Shown here piece by piece: positions 23,293 through 34,293 of a DNA stretch of 64,000 bases (its first letter is position 1; each line of letters opens with the position of its first letter). The position numbers and the translations under genes were made by a program. The stretch comes from Prostheceraeus crozeri (lineage: Eukaryota; Platyhelminthes; Polycladida; Euryleptidae), in assembly GCA_907163375.1 (NCBI GenBank), contig CAJQUW010011637.1:21256-85255 (forward strand). The letters are read 5' to 3'. The notes under the pieces are model-generated. The model had not been told where the DNA came from. It saw only the letters and a program-made list of their open reading frames with translations, and did no database searches.

Positions 23293-23660
23293 ATGTTAAT
23301 TATTATTATTACTTTTCTTATGAATTGGTTCACTCATTTTGAGCATCGGTTGAAAAAGGGAAGTAAACTTCTTCATTTACTTAGAGTTTTGAAAAGTTTT
23401 CTTACTAGGGACGATTTAATTGTTATCTATGGCGCTCTGATCTTACCGACAATAAATTATGGTTGCCAAATCTATGACGGAGCTATCCTCAGCAGAGATA
23501 GAGCTATTATCGACAAATTTATCAAACGTTGTCATCTTATGTACACAAATCTTTCGATCACCATCCAGCAATCATCTTCAGGAACAAAAGATTAGGGTTA
23601 GTAAAAGTTTAAACTTTGAGGAATTTAAAAATGATATTTACAATGAGATGACATGATGAT
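23293..23660 (+). mobile_element. LINE reverse transcriptase C-terminal fragment
   Basis: The frame reads LLHLLRVLKSFLTRDDLIVI, then YGALILPTINYGCQIYDG, the part just after the polymerase core in CR1/Jockey-type LINE proteins ('L..Y.a.i.p.i.YG...w'). A frame change near 23590 leads to IRVSKSLNFEEFKNDIYNE. Only this fragment is left; both ends are truncated and no tail is defined. Confidence 0.6.
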
Positions 23661-23769
23661 TTACAATGATGTGGTATGAAGGAATGTAGATATGAACAGG
23701 TTGTACAGGATTGCATATCTCTACCAGTAACAAAAATTAATTGACCTGACAGGATGGATGAATTCTATG

Positions 23770-24694
23770 TTAGATTCGTCTAGGCATTGATTCGATGATA
23801 TCGTTGATTTTTGACTGATCTAACTTTCTCCACTCTCTTTTTAACAGTTGTGATACCCCATCTGTAGGTAGCAGTGAACGACAAACGTTACGTTTTAGAA
23901 TACTCCATACATTTTCTATGGGATTCAGATCAGGAGAACGAGCTGGCCAAGATAATGTCCTAAGCCCTAATTGAGACTTGCATAAGTTGACTCTACTACT
24001 CCTGTGACACGTAGCATTATCATCCATAAATAACCAAGTCGATGGATCACCAAGTTTATCTGTCATTTGGCCAATGTTCATTCGTAAAACATTCACATAG
24101 CGTTCAGAATTCATGGTTCCTTACTGTATGTGAAGTTCAGAGCGGCCATTGGTCCAAATGCCAGCCCAAATCAGTAGAATCGCACCACCTTGTACCCGGG
24201 GACGATGTAAATGTCTCGGAATTTCCTGATCAGATTTATCCATAATCTCAATCGACCATCACTATCCTTCAGACGGACTGATGCCTCATCAGACCAGACA
24301 ACCCGATCCCATTGATTTCGCCAGTGACAATGACTCATTGCCCATCTGAGACGTCTTTTTGTATGCTGATCTGATAATTCGATCTGAGAGGGCCTCTTAC
24401 AGCTCTTGAAATTCGACTCAATAAGTCTTCTACGAATAGTGGACTTAAAAATAGACGAGTCTAGTGCAGCCATCTCAGTTAACGAGAGACTTGGATCAAC
24501 TTTAACAAACGTTTGAATGTTTTGCGTGGACGGCCAGAGCCCTCTTTACGACAGAGTCGAAAATCATCATTATGCCATCGATGCACATTTGTGTAAGGGA
24601 CATTTAGTCGCTTGCTTGTAGCTCGCAAAGAAACCCCTAGTTCTAGCAAGGCTGACACTTTGCCTTTTGTGAATGGGATCTCGTTATTGTTCAT
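23770..24694 (-). pseudogene. Tc1/mariner transposase, broken
   Basis: DDE transposase of the Tc1 group. An ATG at 24694 begins a paired-like helix-turn-helix (KVSALLELGVSLRATSKRLN) and the linker GRPRKT. Next come the first catalytic aspartate in VVWSDEASVRL, the second in LFMDDNATCH, and the third acidic residue in SPDLNPIENVWSILKR, 34 residues after the second, as in Tc1 elements. The frame shifts near 24520 and near 24200, and one in-frame stop follows HIQ just before GTMNSERY, so it is inactive. Terminal inverted repeats and TA target copies could not be found, so the element's true ends are unknown. It abuts a LINE fragment on its left. Confidence 0.85.
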
Positions 24695-25409
24695 TTGTGC
24701 TTTGTATTGTTTTCAACCGGTGAGAGATAGATTTCTAGCTGAAAGCAATCAGGAGTGCTGCCAACACCACCGCAACGAAGTCAGGAAGCTATGGAACATG
24801 AATTCCAGTTAATCACATGTAGCAGTTACATTATTGTTGATGAATAATGGTGCTATACTGGCTCTGATTGACCGATTTTCTTTATTTTTGTTTTGCTTGA
24901 TAGCTTTTGGCTTGTAGAACAACATATTACATAAAAAGGAAACAAATGTAATTTTATAAGAGTGAGGTATGATTTTGTGTAACATTGCTAAATGAAGATC
25001 AAATTATCTACTACTTTTTTATCTATAACAGGAAAACAACTCAATCTTCATGCTTGAAATTTCCAACAATGATATTAGTAAGCACAACTGACATATCTTC
25101 CAAATTTCAGAGAAATTCGTTCAAGTTTGGCGGAGTTAGACAAAGTTGAAGTTAAGGCGATGTTTAAGGGTGATCCATTTTTTATACAACAATCTGTAGC
25201 AATATTCATAGACTTCTCAAAAGTTACATACAATAGCATTATAATTCGTCTTAGCATAAGATTTCTACATTTTGCCGGACAATTTCTACACATTGCTCTT
25301 AGTTGCAATATTGTCCGGAAATTCCATGCAATTCCTATGGAAGAAAAAGCCCAATATATGTCCGCTACCACAAATGTTTCAGTGATTCATTGATCACATT
25401 GAATTAAGC
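24695..25409. other. No gene seen
   Basis: Probably includes the 5' untranslated part and end of the Tc1-like element. A weak internal inversion occurs around 25075-25380. Nothing else supported. Confidence 0.35.
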
Positions 25410-25690
25410 ATTGTTCAGACTATCTATGGTACTATTTGCTAATAAGCGGTCAACAATGATGAAAAAAGCGGTCATAGATTTATCAATTGAACCTCTATAA
25501 AATTTTACCGATAATTCTGATACATCCATGGACGCCTGGATATATGAAGCACACATAAGCTAGATATATTGTCTTAATTGACGCAGAATAAAATGAAATG
25601 AAATGAAATATAGTGCTCCATATATCTAGGCGTCCATGATACATCACACTGGGCATAGTTCTGTATAGTACCATAGATAACCTGAACAAT
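25410..25690. mobile_element. Palindromic MITE, 281 bp
   Basis: Ends are ATTGTTCAGACTATCTATGG and, inverted, ATTGTTCAGGTTATCTATGG. A second inverted pair lies inside: CCATGGACGCCTGGATATAT against CCATATATCTAGGCGTCCATG. The element is thus a nested palindrome. No target duplication is obvious. Confidence 0.65.
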
Positions 25691-25697
25691 GTAATTA

Positions 25698-25784
25698 TAT
25701 ATGCCTATTTCTCGGTCATCAATTATCCAACTGTACTTACGCGACCTCCAGTTGGATCATTGCTGACCTCTAAATAGGCATATA
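25698..25784. repeat. Compact 87-nt hairpin
   Basis: The arm TATATGCCTATTTCTCGGTC with CAATTATCCAACTG pairs with CAGTTGGATCATTG and GACCTCTAAATAGGCATATA across a loop of about 15 nt, with few mismatches. Size and shape are like a precursor microRNA, but it sits next to a MITE and may be a small palindromic element. Confidence 0.6.
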
Positions 25785-26567
25785 AATATAACATTGCCAT
25801 TGTAGGCTACATGTATAATGTAATTGCTCAGACGAATCGTAAAGCAAATTTCTCCATGACGAAAGAATCAGACCATTTGTGTTTTTACATTACCATTGGT
25901 TCGACATTTGGATCCACTCATCGTCTATTGGTGTTGATGTAAAGCATGGATTCAATACATTCAAGTGTGTAGATGTCGTAAAAAACATGAAAACATTTAT
26001 TTTGATCCAGAGATCATATGACTTCACATGTAGAATTACAGTGGCTGAGATTACAGGAGATTCGTCGGAAGATTTGTGTCAAAGACACAGGATACCATTT
26101 ACTTTTAGAATGAGCGAGATTTTTATGCACATGCTTCGTCCTCTGATAAATTTCATGCATGATATCAGTATCTTACGATCATCGTGACATGAAATTTGAT
26201 TGGAATTTTAAATCGCATCAATGGTTGTTGAATCAATTACTTGAATTACAAGTTGTAATGTCCATGTTTGAAAATCTATTTTCTCTAATTCATCCATGAA
26301 AATTAGCATTCCGGAAGAAAATGTTCACAAATGTATCCTGTAATTTTCACTAGAAATGGAGTTAGTTGCCATCCATTAATGAAATTCACATTATGAACAA
26401 ATTCTCCTTTCTTACTCAGCCACTATTTTTTGAAATGCAGTTGATGAAACTTATGAAAGTTTTGATCAATGTGTCATGAAATTTCCATTGCCAGGAATTT
26501 GAAATCTAATGTTCTATGTCATTTTTAACATAGTCCGGGTTATTACCTTGGATGAATTGAAATAGAA
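25785..26567. other. No gene seen
   Basis: Short frames only; no supported repeat. Confidence 0.4.
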
Positions 26568-26660
26568 ATATTGTCATAGTTTTATCGGACTAATAATGCA
26601 GATATCCTCGGACGCGTCCTCGGCTAATCTGCATTATTGTCCTCTAAACTATGACAATAT
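26568..26660. repeat. Compact 93-nt hairpin
   Basis: ATATTGTCATAGTTTTATCG with GACTAATAATGCAGAT and CCTCGGA pairs with TCCTCGG, ATCTGCATTATTGTC and AACTATGACAATAT. Arms are about 43 nt, the loop only a few bases (around ACGCG). It lies 28 bp left of an E1 element. Confidence 0.65.
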
Positions 26661-26688
26661 TCCTATAATATTGTGAATTAAGCATAAT

Positions 26689-26991
26689 CACTGTAAATCG
26701 CTGGATACGAAAATTACATACAAACATACACCAAAATCACATACAATTTGAAACTAGAATCTGATACGAGATTCTCGTATTTTTACAGAGATCTGGTATG
26801 TTTTTCATACGAACTCTCACTTACTTCCGTATGTGATTGGTATGTAGCGATACGAACTATTCTATCTGTGATTGGCTGTTTTACACTGAAATACGAATTG
26901 TTGGTATGTTTTATATTTGAGAACCGATGCAAATTCATCCTTATTCGTATGCCTCTGTATGTGTTTGGTATGTACAGCTCTAAGTCACATA

Positions 26992-27035
<44 letters not shown>

Positions 27036-27719
27036 TATATAACATACTACTGTCAAATAATTTTTTCGGTAATACCCGTCGTGAATATTTTTTGTTTGAT
27101 AAGAGTGATATTTAAGTACAACAGATTTATTGTAAATTTTATGCTCCAGGAATATGTCGTCGATGCTGCTTGACTAGCAACATTAGAAGGAGAGTTAGTT
27201 AACTCTACTTTATGAACCAAGTTGATAAACATCATTTCATTTAAACGATATCTTTCAAGAAATCTTGTTGACTTATATATCTCAAGCATAACTATTTTTG
27301 CGTTCATGAATTACAATGTTTTTATTTCGGATTGATAATATGCTTAGTTCCAAAATTACATAATGCATAATTGTTGATGGTTGAATACTTATTGATTATT
27401 CATGAAATGCCTTTGACTTACGTATATTAAAATCGAATTCATTATTGAAAATATGACTCTTGAATGTCATTATCTCACTACTTACAGAACAGTGGTAACA
27501 GTAATGTGATCTTTATTGACAAAAGGCCTTAAATCAACATATATTAGAAATCTTAGATGCTTTCCTATAACATTGTGCCGGTATGTCTTTAGTATGTAAA
27601 GCATAACCACATTTAAACGAAAAGCATACAGATATATACCAAGAGAATACAGACATACAACAAAAATATATTTTAGTATGCATCCTTCGTATGTGATTGG
27701 TATTGAGCGATTTACAGTG
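26689..27719 (-). mobile_element. E1 inverted-repeat element, copy 3 (complete)
   Basis: The best-preserved copy. It starts CACTGTAAATCGCTGGATAC and ends GAGCGATTTACAGTG, an inverted pair of at least 14 exact bases continuing imperfectly for about 30. It is the reverse of the copies at 739 and 9548. Length is 1031 bp. The flanks (CATAAT left, CATAGA right) do not give a convincing target duplication. An AT microsatellite has expanded inside it. The 141-codon frame over the left part runs through repeat and microsatellite and is not a gene. Confidence 0.8.
26997..27041. repeat. (AT)n microsatellite
   Basis: About 45 bp of alternating AT with one interruption, inside E1 copy 3. The other E1 copies have only ACACATATATATTTTTT here, so the expansion is specific to this copy. 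Confidence 0.9.
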
Positions 27720-28274
27720 CATAGAGGTTTACTGTTGCATGGGAATGAAAACTCGTGTCACGCTGCAACTCTGTCTGGCTGGCTACACATGATCTCAGGC
27801 ACGAACACCCGCGCATCACAATTATCTCAAACGTTGAAAAGAGAATAGAAAGATCATTTTTCCTTATCAAGCAAATTTCATTGAGAAATCACATTGCAAA
27901 GGGAACGGAATTGATTGACTGCTCCAGCTAATGATTTATGTATATGGTATTAGATAATCAAATCGAAAGGCCCTACAAATACCACGTCTACCATCCATGC
28001 TGTCAGACTACTAAACATGCAATGAACTTGTATTTCGAATATCAAACCTGCTTCTTTATCAGAAAACACAATGTTCCCTTTTGCGGGTACCTGTAAGGCC
28101 TACTACAGTAAGTTAACTAAAATACCTAAAAACACTATCGATGCAGAAAGCCAGCATAATATACACTTACGTCCGTGCATGAAGTGTTCCTACTAACAGA
28201 CAGTATTGCACGCGTCAATGAAAAAAAAATGACGGCGTCAATTCATATTGTTGAATATGTCTATATCATAGAAG
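27720..28274. other. No gene seen
   Basis: No supported features. Confidence 0.4.
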
Positions 28275-28912
28275 TAGATAATAGTACACTAGAATGAAAG
28301 TTTGATATCTTGCCTATATGCAATGATGGTACATGGAAAAATCTATGGTTTGTAGATAAGATTCGATCTAAAACATTGTATCATAGTCAAACTATTTGCC
28401 AAGTTGGTTGTGGAAGTTGTTGACAGCGAATTGCAGGATTTTCATGAAAGGAACTTTAAGTGAGTTTGCAGCATTGTTTCATGTGAATTAGCCTACTATT
28501 CCATGGATTAATATAGTGTGTCTATTTGTAGCAGTCACTGACAACTATTTTCTAATTTTTCAATACTGGTACAAGTTGCGTATGTGTCTGATTATATTCT
28601 TGATTGATTATAGGAGCGATATTTCAAAATGATGAACGTACAGAACGTTTTACAGGATTTCCTTCTTTGTCATCCTGTCGCTGCAGTATTTTGTAAATTC
28701 ACTATTGCTTTTGTGTACATGATCTTTGGACTAGGCGCAACAATCCAGATCACAAATTGACTTGATAATTAAAAATGCCAATCCGAAAACAAGAAAGCCA
28801 GCTCGCAAAATTTGCTTTTTGCCCCAACTAAGTTCCCCGGAGTGTGCCATAATTTTCATGGAATTTCCAGTCTAGGACTTTCTATGGTATTATCAATTTC
28901 TATGTTCTATGT
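28275..28912 (-). repeat. 0.64-kb dispersed repeat (inverse of 1926-2555)
   Basis: AGTACACTAGAATGAAAGTT at the left and AATTTCTATGTTCTATGTCT at the right match, inverted, the core in copy A of the duplication. The middle 28615-28845 has no counterpart there. A larger TIR element begins just 10 bp to the right, so it may have inserted at the repeat's end. Confidence 0.65.
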
Positions 28913-28921
28913 CTAGCCAAT

Positions 28922-30473
28922 CATGGACTTCTATAATATAGCATCTGGACAGAAATATGAACAGATATCATTGACCATTCTATACGAAATGAGGCTGACT
29001 ATTTGAATCGATGTCATTCATACAGAAGTTATGTGCATTGTATTCTTGTTATTCTTGCTCTGTTGGCGTTGTTAATTAGTGTTTTTCAAATCATCAGCGA
29101 TGTTTGTGAAGAAAGGAAAATGCTGAGCACATGGTCTGTGTTTGTGTACCGGCATAAGTATGACAATAAATTTAAAGACTCTACACTTACATTTCATTGC
29201 TTATCTTTGAAAAATAAGCCACAGAATCTATTGATAAAGAACAATGTGATTTACGCCGACGACCAAACCACAATTACTCTTCTTTGGTGGCAAAGTTAAC
29301 ACATTCTCACAATTGTCTTCCTCAGGAAGAAGAAGAAGAAATTTCAATCGATATGGAAGCATAGCCCTAAAATGTGAAATGAAAACTGACTTCGTTCGTC
29401 GCCTCAAATTAAAGTAAAAACTGTGTGAATACGAGTAAGACTATACTCGTACTTTTTGAATTTCGGAGCGACAGAAATCTGATTGCAAAGTTACAGACGA
29501 GTATATTCTCCTGAACTCATCCTTGCAACGATCGAAGAATTCAACACAATAAAGATCATGAACTTTTTAATCTTATCTACACAGTGATTTTAGACCCTGT
29601 ATGGATAATGCGTATCTCATAGGATGGATCATAAAATTTCATTAGGTGATGCAAAAACTATCTTCTATCATACAATCGAAATGAGCACCTTGTATGGATA
29701 TGGCTATTTCTGAATAATATTTATAAAATAAAGACCTCGATTCTATCCTGGTGCATGTTGCATCAATATTCTGAGCTTCTATGCGCCACTATGTCATTAA
29801 AAGCAAAGCAACAAACAGATATAGTGTTTTCTTTGGTGTTGGTTCTTCGAAAGTTCCCGAATGAATAAAGTCATTTCAGGAAGTAAAACCAAAATCAATA
29901 ACTAATCCACGAAACAACATAGCACACTGTGGTATCTGATGTGCTGCTTCACTTGGAAAAGGGAAGATATGACCTATTATTTGTAAAAAAAAGTGGAAAC
30001 CTGAAATGCCAGTTTGTTTCCAAAGGATTAATTATTTGACTTTGATTATTGATTAACTCTTTTTTAAAATCTTGCGTGTTCGTAAATAATTTCTGTAAAT
30101 AGCACTCCAATGTTTTTAATTAGTCCAAATTTTTAATTAAAAAAACAGTAGCCAGCAGATCTATGTGAATGACATTGATTGATACATGAAAAAGTTTCCT
30201 CAGATAGCTCATTTGCCAATGTGCAAAAGTCAACTGAAAATTCTGATCAGAGTCTCACCAATGAGCAAAGTCAGACTGAAAAAGAGACTATAGGAATTAT
30301 ACTTCATTATTGATGTAAATCGGTATGATCTTCCAGATATAGTTACACATTATCACGAAAATTAATCAACCGATACATGCTTAAATGCACCAATATGAAA
30401 TACAATATCAGCCTCATCTCGTATACGTGCTATTTTAGATATCTGTCCAGATGCTATATTATAGAAGTCCATG
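28922..30473. mobile_element. 1.55-kb TIR element, unclassified DNA transposon
   Basis: Left end CATGGACTTCTATAATATAG and right end, inverted, are identical over 31 bp, and similarity resumes further in (ATACGARATGAGGCTGA on both sides). AGCCAAT flanks it on both sides (28915-28921 and 30474-30480), a 7-bp target duplication (8 bp with one mismatch). The frame at 29003-29299 starts just inside the left repeat and has a hydrophobic stretch but no transposase motif, so the element is probably non-autonomous. Superfamily not assigned. Confidence 0.8.
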
Positions 30474-30641
30474 AGCCAATGTACTCATAATTCAAAATTC
30501 AACATTTTCTATGTTAATTTACTTTCATAGATTTTAGCATTAACTCAATTGAAACCGTTTAACATTAGATATTTAACATTACCTTTTTAACATCACCGAA
30601 ATTATCGTCGATGAGTAATATTTCTATGCCTAAGATGTTAA

Positions 30642-33600
30642 CCCTTTGACGGCGATTGGGCTCTGGTGACCCAAGTTTTTGAATGGTTATATATGTGGGG
30701 TGACGTATATTGATGTAATTTTTCTCACCTTCTTTATACAATATATATCGTAAAATAATACTTTCATGGGATATGGACTGATTGCATATATATTTGTGTT
30801 CTCTTCTTAATGATTTGAATACAGTTAAATTTGAAAAAAAAATTCAACACATTTGCTGTCCCCTAGACGAAACCAAGCACAGTGATAAAGCAAATCAGGG
30901 TTGCATGAATTGTTAGACTAGTCATAAATAACATCTGAAAACCGAGTTTCGATTTCTTAATTTTTTTACTCAAGAACTGATGAAATTGCTGTTTGGGTCT
31001 CTGGTGACCCAATCGCCGGTAAGGGTAAAAATTTCAATTTTTTCGTCATTTATCATATTGATGGGAAATCTCTTGTGAATATTACATTTGAAATCCTCTG
31101 AACATTGGTTATCGGTTAGCATTCAAATAGCAGATTATATCGCTTGTGTTCATGTAGGTTATTTGTAAGAAAATCGCTATGTTGATATGGGTCTCACGTG
31201 AGCTTCATAGACTTCTTGTCTGAGCATGGATATCCATGGTCTAGTGCATGAATGCTGATTCGCTGAAAGATTCTGCGTAGTGGTACGGGAGTATGCAGAG
31301 TATGACGCTTCAATACACGTATTGTGTATGTTTCATGTGAGCCTCACAGACAGATTGTGTGACTGATAGCTGAACGCTGATTCGATAAAAGTACAAAGAG
31401 AGTAGCATCACCAGTTTCGACAACTGTGAAGTGTAGGAGTATCGTTGATTCTGCCGTCTCTGTGTTTCTATTTTGCTTCGTTATGGCCACCAACAGTTCA
31501 TCACGAAAGCGATATTTCAATATAACTCAAATGAATTCTGATCAAATATACGCGCTACTCGAGTCAGTAAACAGCGACGACGAAGAAGACATTGAAAACT
31601 TGATGAATGATTCCGATACGGAGTTCATATGCCCGAATCAGAAGAACGAGACATTTCAGCTGAAGAGCCAACTACGTCTTTCCCCCTTATATCAGCAGCA
31701 ACGATTCATGGTGAAGGTGATGCTAACAAGAAAGAAAAGGCACCTGTAGAAGAACCTGACTGGACTTGGAGAAATAAAGAACTTCCCATAGATCGAAAAG
31801 AATGCAATTTAGTTGGAGAGGTTTTATGCAATCTAAGTGTCGACTCGCCACCTTTGGATACTTTCAAGACAGTGACAAATTGGCAAGTTCTTATTTCTCA
31901 TATTGTTGAACAGACGAACTTATATGTTCAGCAACGTGGTCGAGCGTTCATGACAAACGCAGAAGAAATGTCAGCTTTTATTGGTTTGAACTATATTATG
32001 TCAATTAATAAATTGCCATCAATTGATGATTATTGGTCAACAGCCACTTACATGGGAAATGATGGTGTGAAGTGTGCCATGCCACGAGACAGATTCAAAC
32101 TAATTCTACAGAATTTACATTTTTCTGATAATACGCAGGAGGATAATTCGACAAGTGATAAAGCGGCTAAAGTTAGATTCGTAATTAATCATTTAAATTG
32201 CGCTTTCCAAGCATCGCTTGAGAACTCTGATTCGCAAAGCGTCGACAAACATATGATAAAATTTAAAGGTAAATCGTCTATGAAACAGTATATTAAGTCA
32301 AAACCCATCAAGTGGGGCTTTAAGATGTGGTTTAGATGCTGCAGCAAAACTGGATACGTGTATCAATTTGATATTTATCTTGGTCGCAAAACTTCAACGC
32401 AAGAATACAACTTAGGCGAAAGTGTGGTTCTACAATTATGTGAGAAACTCAACGGTTCTTACTGTCAAGTTTTTTTCGACAACTTCTTCACAAGTCCAAG
32501 GTTGATCAAGCAATTATTTGAAAATGGGATTTATGCTATGGGGACTGCAAGAGTAAACAGAAAGAACATGCCACGCCGTCTAAAAGTAAGTGAAGTTGCA
32601 ACTATTTTTTAATGTCTTAGAATTTTAAGTAAATTACCATGATTACTTAAATTTTCAAGCCTATTAATTTTTAAGCTCCTGCAAACTGAAGGTTAATGCT
32701 CTTAACAATATTATAACCTCAGCAATATGTTGGGGCAAGTTTTAGTCATTCTTCAGATTTAGTAGCGGTGCACGTATATATTTTTTATCAGTATACAGAA
32801 ATTTCCGCATGTAGTCAAGTGGCGCCAGATTTTTCGATATATTTTTGATTTCTCATATTTGTATGTTTATGAACTTCGATCTAATATCTATAGATATCAA
32901 ACATAATTTCGACGATCTATCAAATATAGTAAAAGGAATGGATTTTGAACATTTAAAAATAATGTTCAACTGTGTTACTGTTATAACTGAATTGACCTTT
33001 TCAGGAGGACAAATGCATGAAGCGAGGCGACATCGATTTCAAATTTTCGAATCAAATTCTTTGTTGCAAATGGATGTATAACAGGTTCGTTCTGATGTAT
33101 CGGCTGCTTGACATATTCATAATTCTGATCATAATGTTTCTTATGTATTCATTTTTCATCCGAACTTAAAAATCATTGTAAGCGTTATAAGAAATTACTT
33201 TATCTAATCCGTAAGGAGTGTTCTAGAAGCCTAACTACGAATAGGCTATATTGAGATAAAAGGTACAGGCTTAGGTAAGATTGTTAGATTGTTTAGAACT
33301 CTTTGAAACTACGTTTGTGTCGAAGTATAAATGTATGTAAATTGCATGATAGTTTTATCAACTCTCTGATTTCAGGTCGGTCGTAGTTCTGGCAAACAAT
33401 GTCGATGGAGCCGACGAAGTAAGTTCTGTGTATAGGCGACAGAAAGGAACAAGCGGAAAGACTGCAATAAATTGCCCACTGGTAATCAAGCAATACAATA
33501 GTGGAATGGGAGGTGTGGACCTTGCAGACTAATTGAAGACCACTTATCAATTGGACAGAAGATCAAAATACAGGTTCTACCTGCGCATTTTCTTTGATTT

Positions 33601-34293
33601 GATTGACATCGCTTGTGTCAATTCTCATATAGTTTTCAGGAAATTCACATCAGACAACATTGATCTCAAAAATTTCAAACTTAGTGTTGCTGAAGGTTTG
33701 ATTGCTCAATACTCAAGCCGTCAAAGGGCTTCTTCCAAATCAAAGGCAACTAAAAGGAAATTTACATCAATTCCTTCATCTGGTGAAATAGCACGTCTTC
33801 CTACGTTTGGTGATAGGAAGCGTTGTGCTCGTTGCGCAAAGGCGAAACAAGACAGAAAAACCTTTGTCTCATGTGTAACGTGCAGTGTACCTCTTTGTTT
33901 GCTCAAGGAACGAAATTGTTTCCAAATGTTTCATAATAATCTGTAAATGAATTATATGCTGAAGTTTATATGCACGTACATGAAAAACGAACTTTTATCT
34001 AACTTTTTTCAACGAATAGTGTTTATTCTAATACCTACTTATCATCATAAACAATATACAGATAGTAATTTAATCATAATAAAGTACATACAGACTAAAT
34101 TTAGAATTTCACATATTTCGATTACTTTTACCTTTACCGGCGATTGGGTCACCTGTGACCCATCCCAGATTTCGGACAGTATTGAAAAATTGAAATATTT
34201 AAGTTAAAAATATGTTATCTTAGTCACTTCTCATTCATATCAGAGAAAAAAAATATTAAAATTACTTAGCAATTTCTTATCGCTGTCAAAGGG
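30642..34293 (+). mobile_element. piggyBac transposon, 3.65 kb
   Basis: The left end follows TTAA (30638-30641) and begins CCCTTTGACGGCGATTGGG; the right end, inverted, begins CCCTTTGACAGCGAT. This CCC start after TTAA is the piggyBac hallmark. The right-hand TTAA is lost (ATGT follows). Inverted copies of the terminal motif also lie inside each end (30993-31027 and 34131-34167), so each end carries a converging pair. The interior holds the transposase gene 31483-33946. Confidence 0.85.
31483..33946 (+). pseudogene. piggyBac transposase with two apparent introns, broken
   Basis: DDE-type cut-and-paste transposase. ATG at 31483 opens an acidic N-terminus (MATNSSSRKRYFNITQMNSD). A frameshift near 31640 leads to the long frame ending at 32585 with the first catalytic aspartate in SQSVDKHMIKFKGKSS and the second in VFFDNFFTS. 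Then GTAAGT at 32586 and TTTTCAG at 33004 bound a 419-bp intron. Exon 33005-33084 gives MKRGDIDFKFSNQILCCKWM, and a second intron spans 33085-33375. Exon 33376-33946 carries NSGMGGVDLAD (third catalytic region) and a zinc-binding tail (CARCAKAKQ, CVTCSVPLC, CFQMFH). Both introns keep the frame exactly where piggyBac proteins are continuous. A TAA at 33530, where the family has glutamine, interrupts it. Inactive as it stands. Confidence 0.85.

Noticed and set aside
26748-27173. 141-codon frame over E1 copy 3
   Set aside because: Runs through a non-coding repeat and an AT microsatellite, giving a tyrosine/isoleucine run; not conserved in other E1 copies.
29003-29299. 98-codon frame inside the TIR element as a membrane protein gene
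   Set aside because: Hydrophobic stretch only, no family match, starts within the terminal repeat region; not supported as a gene.
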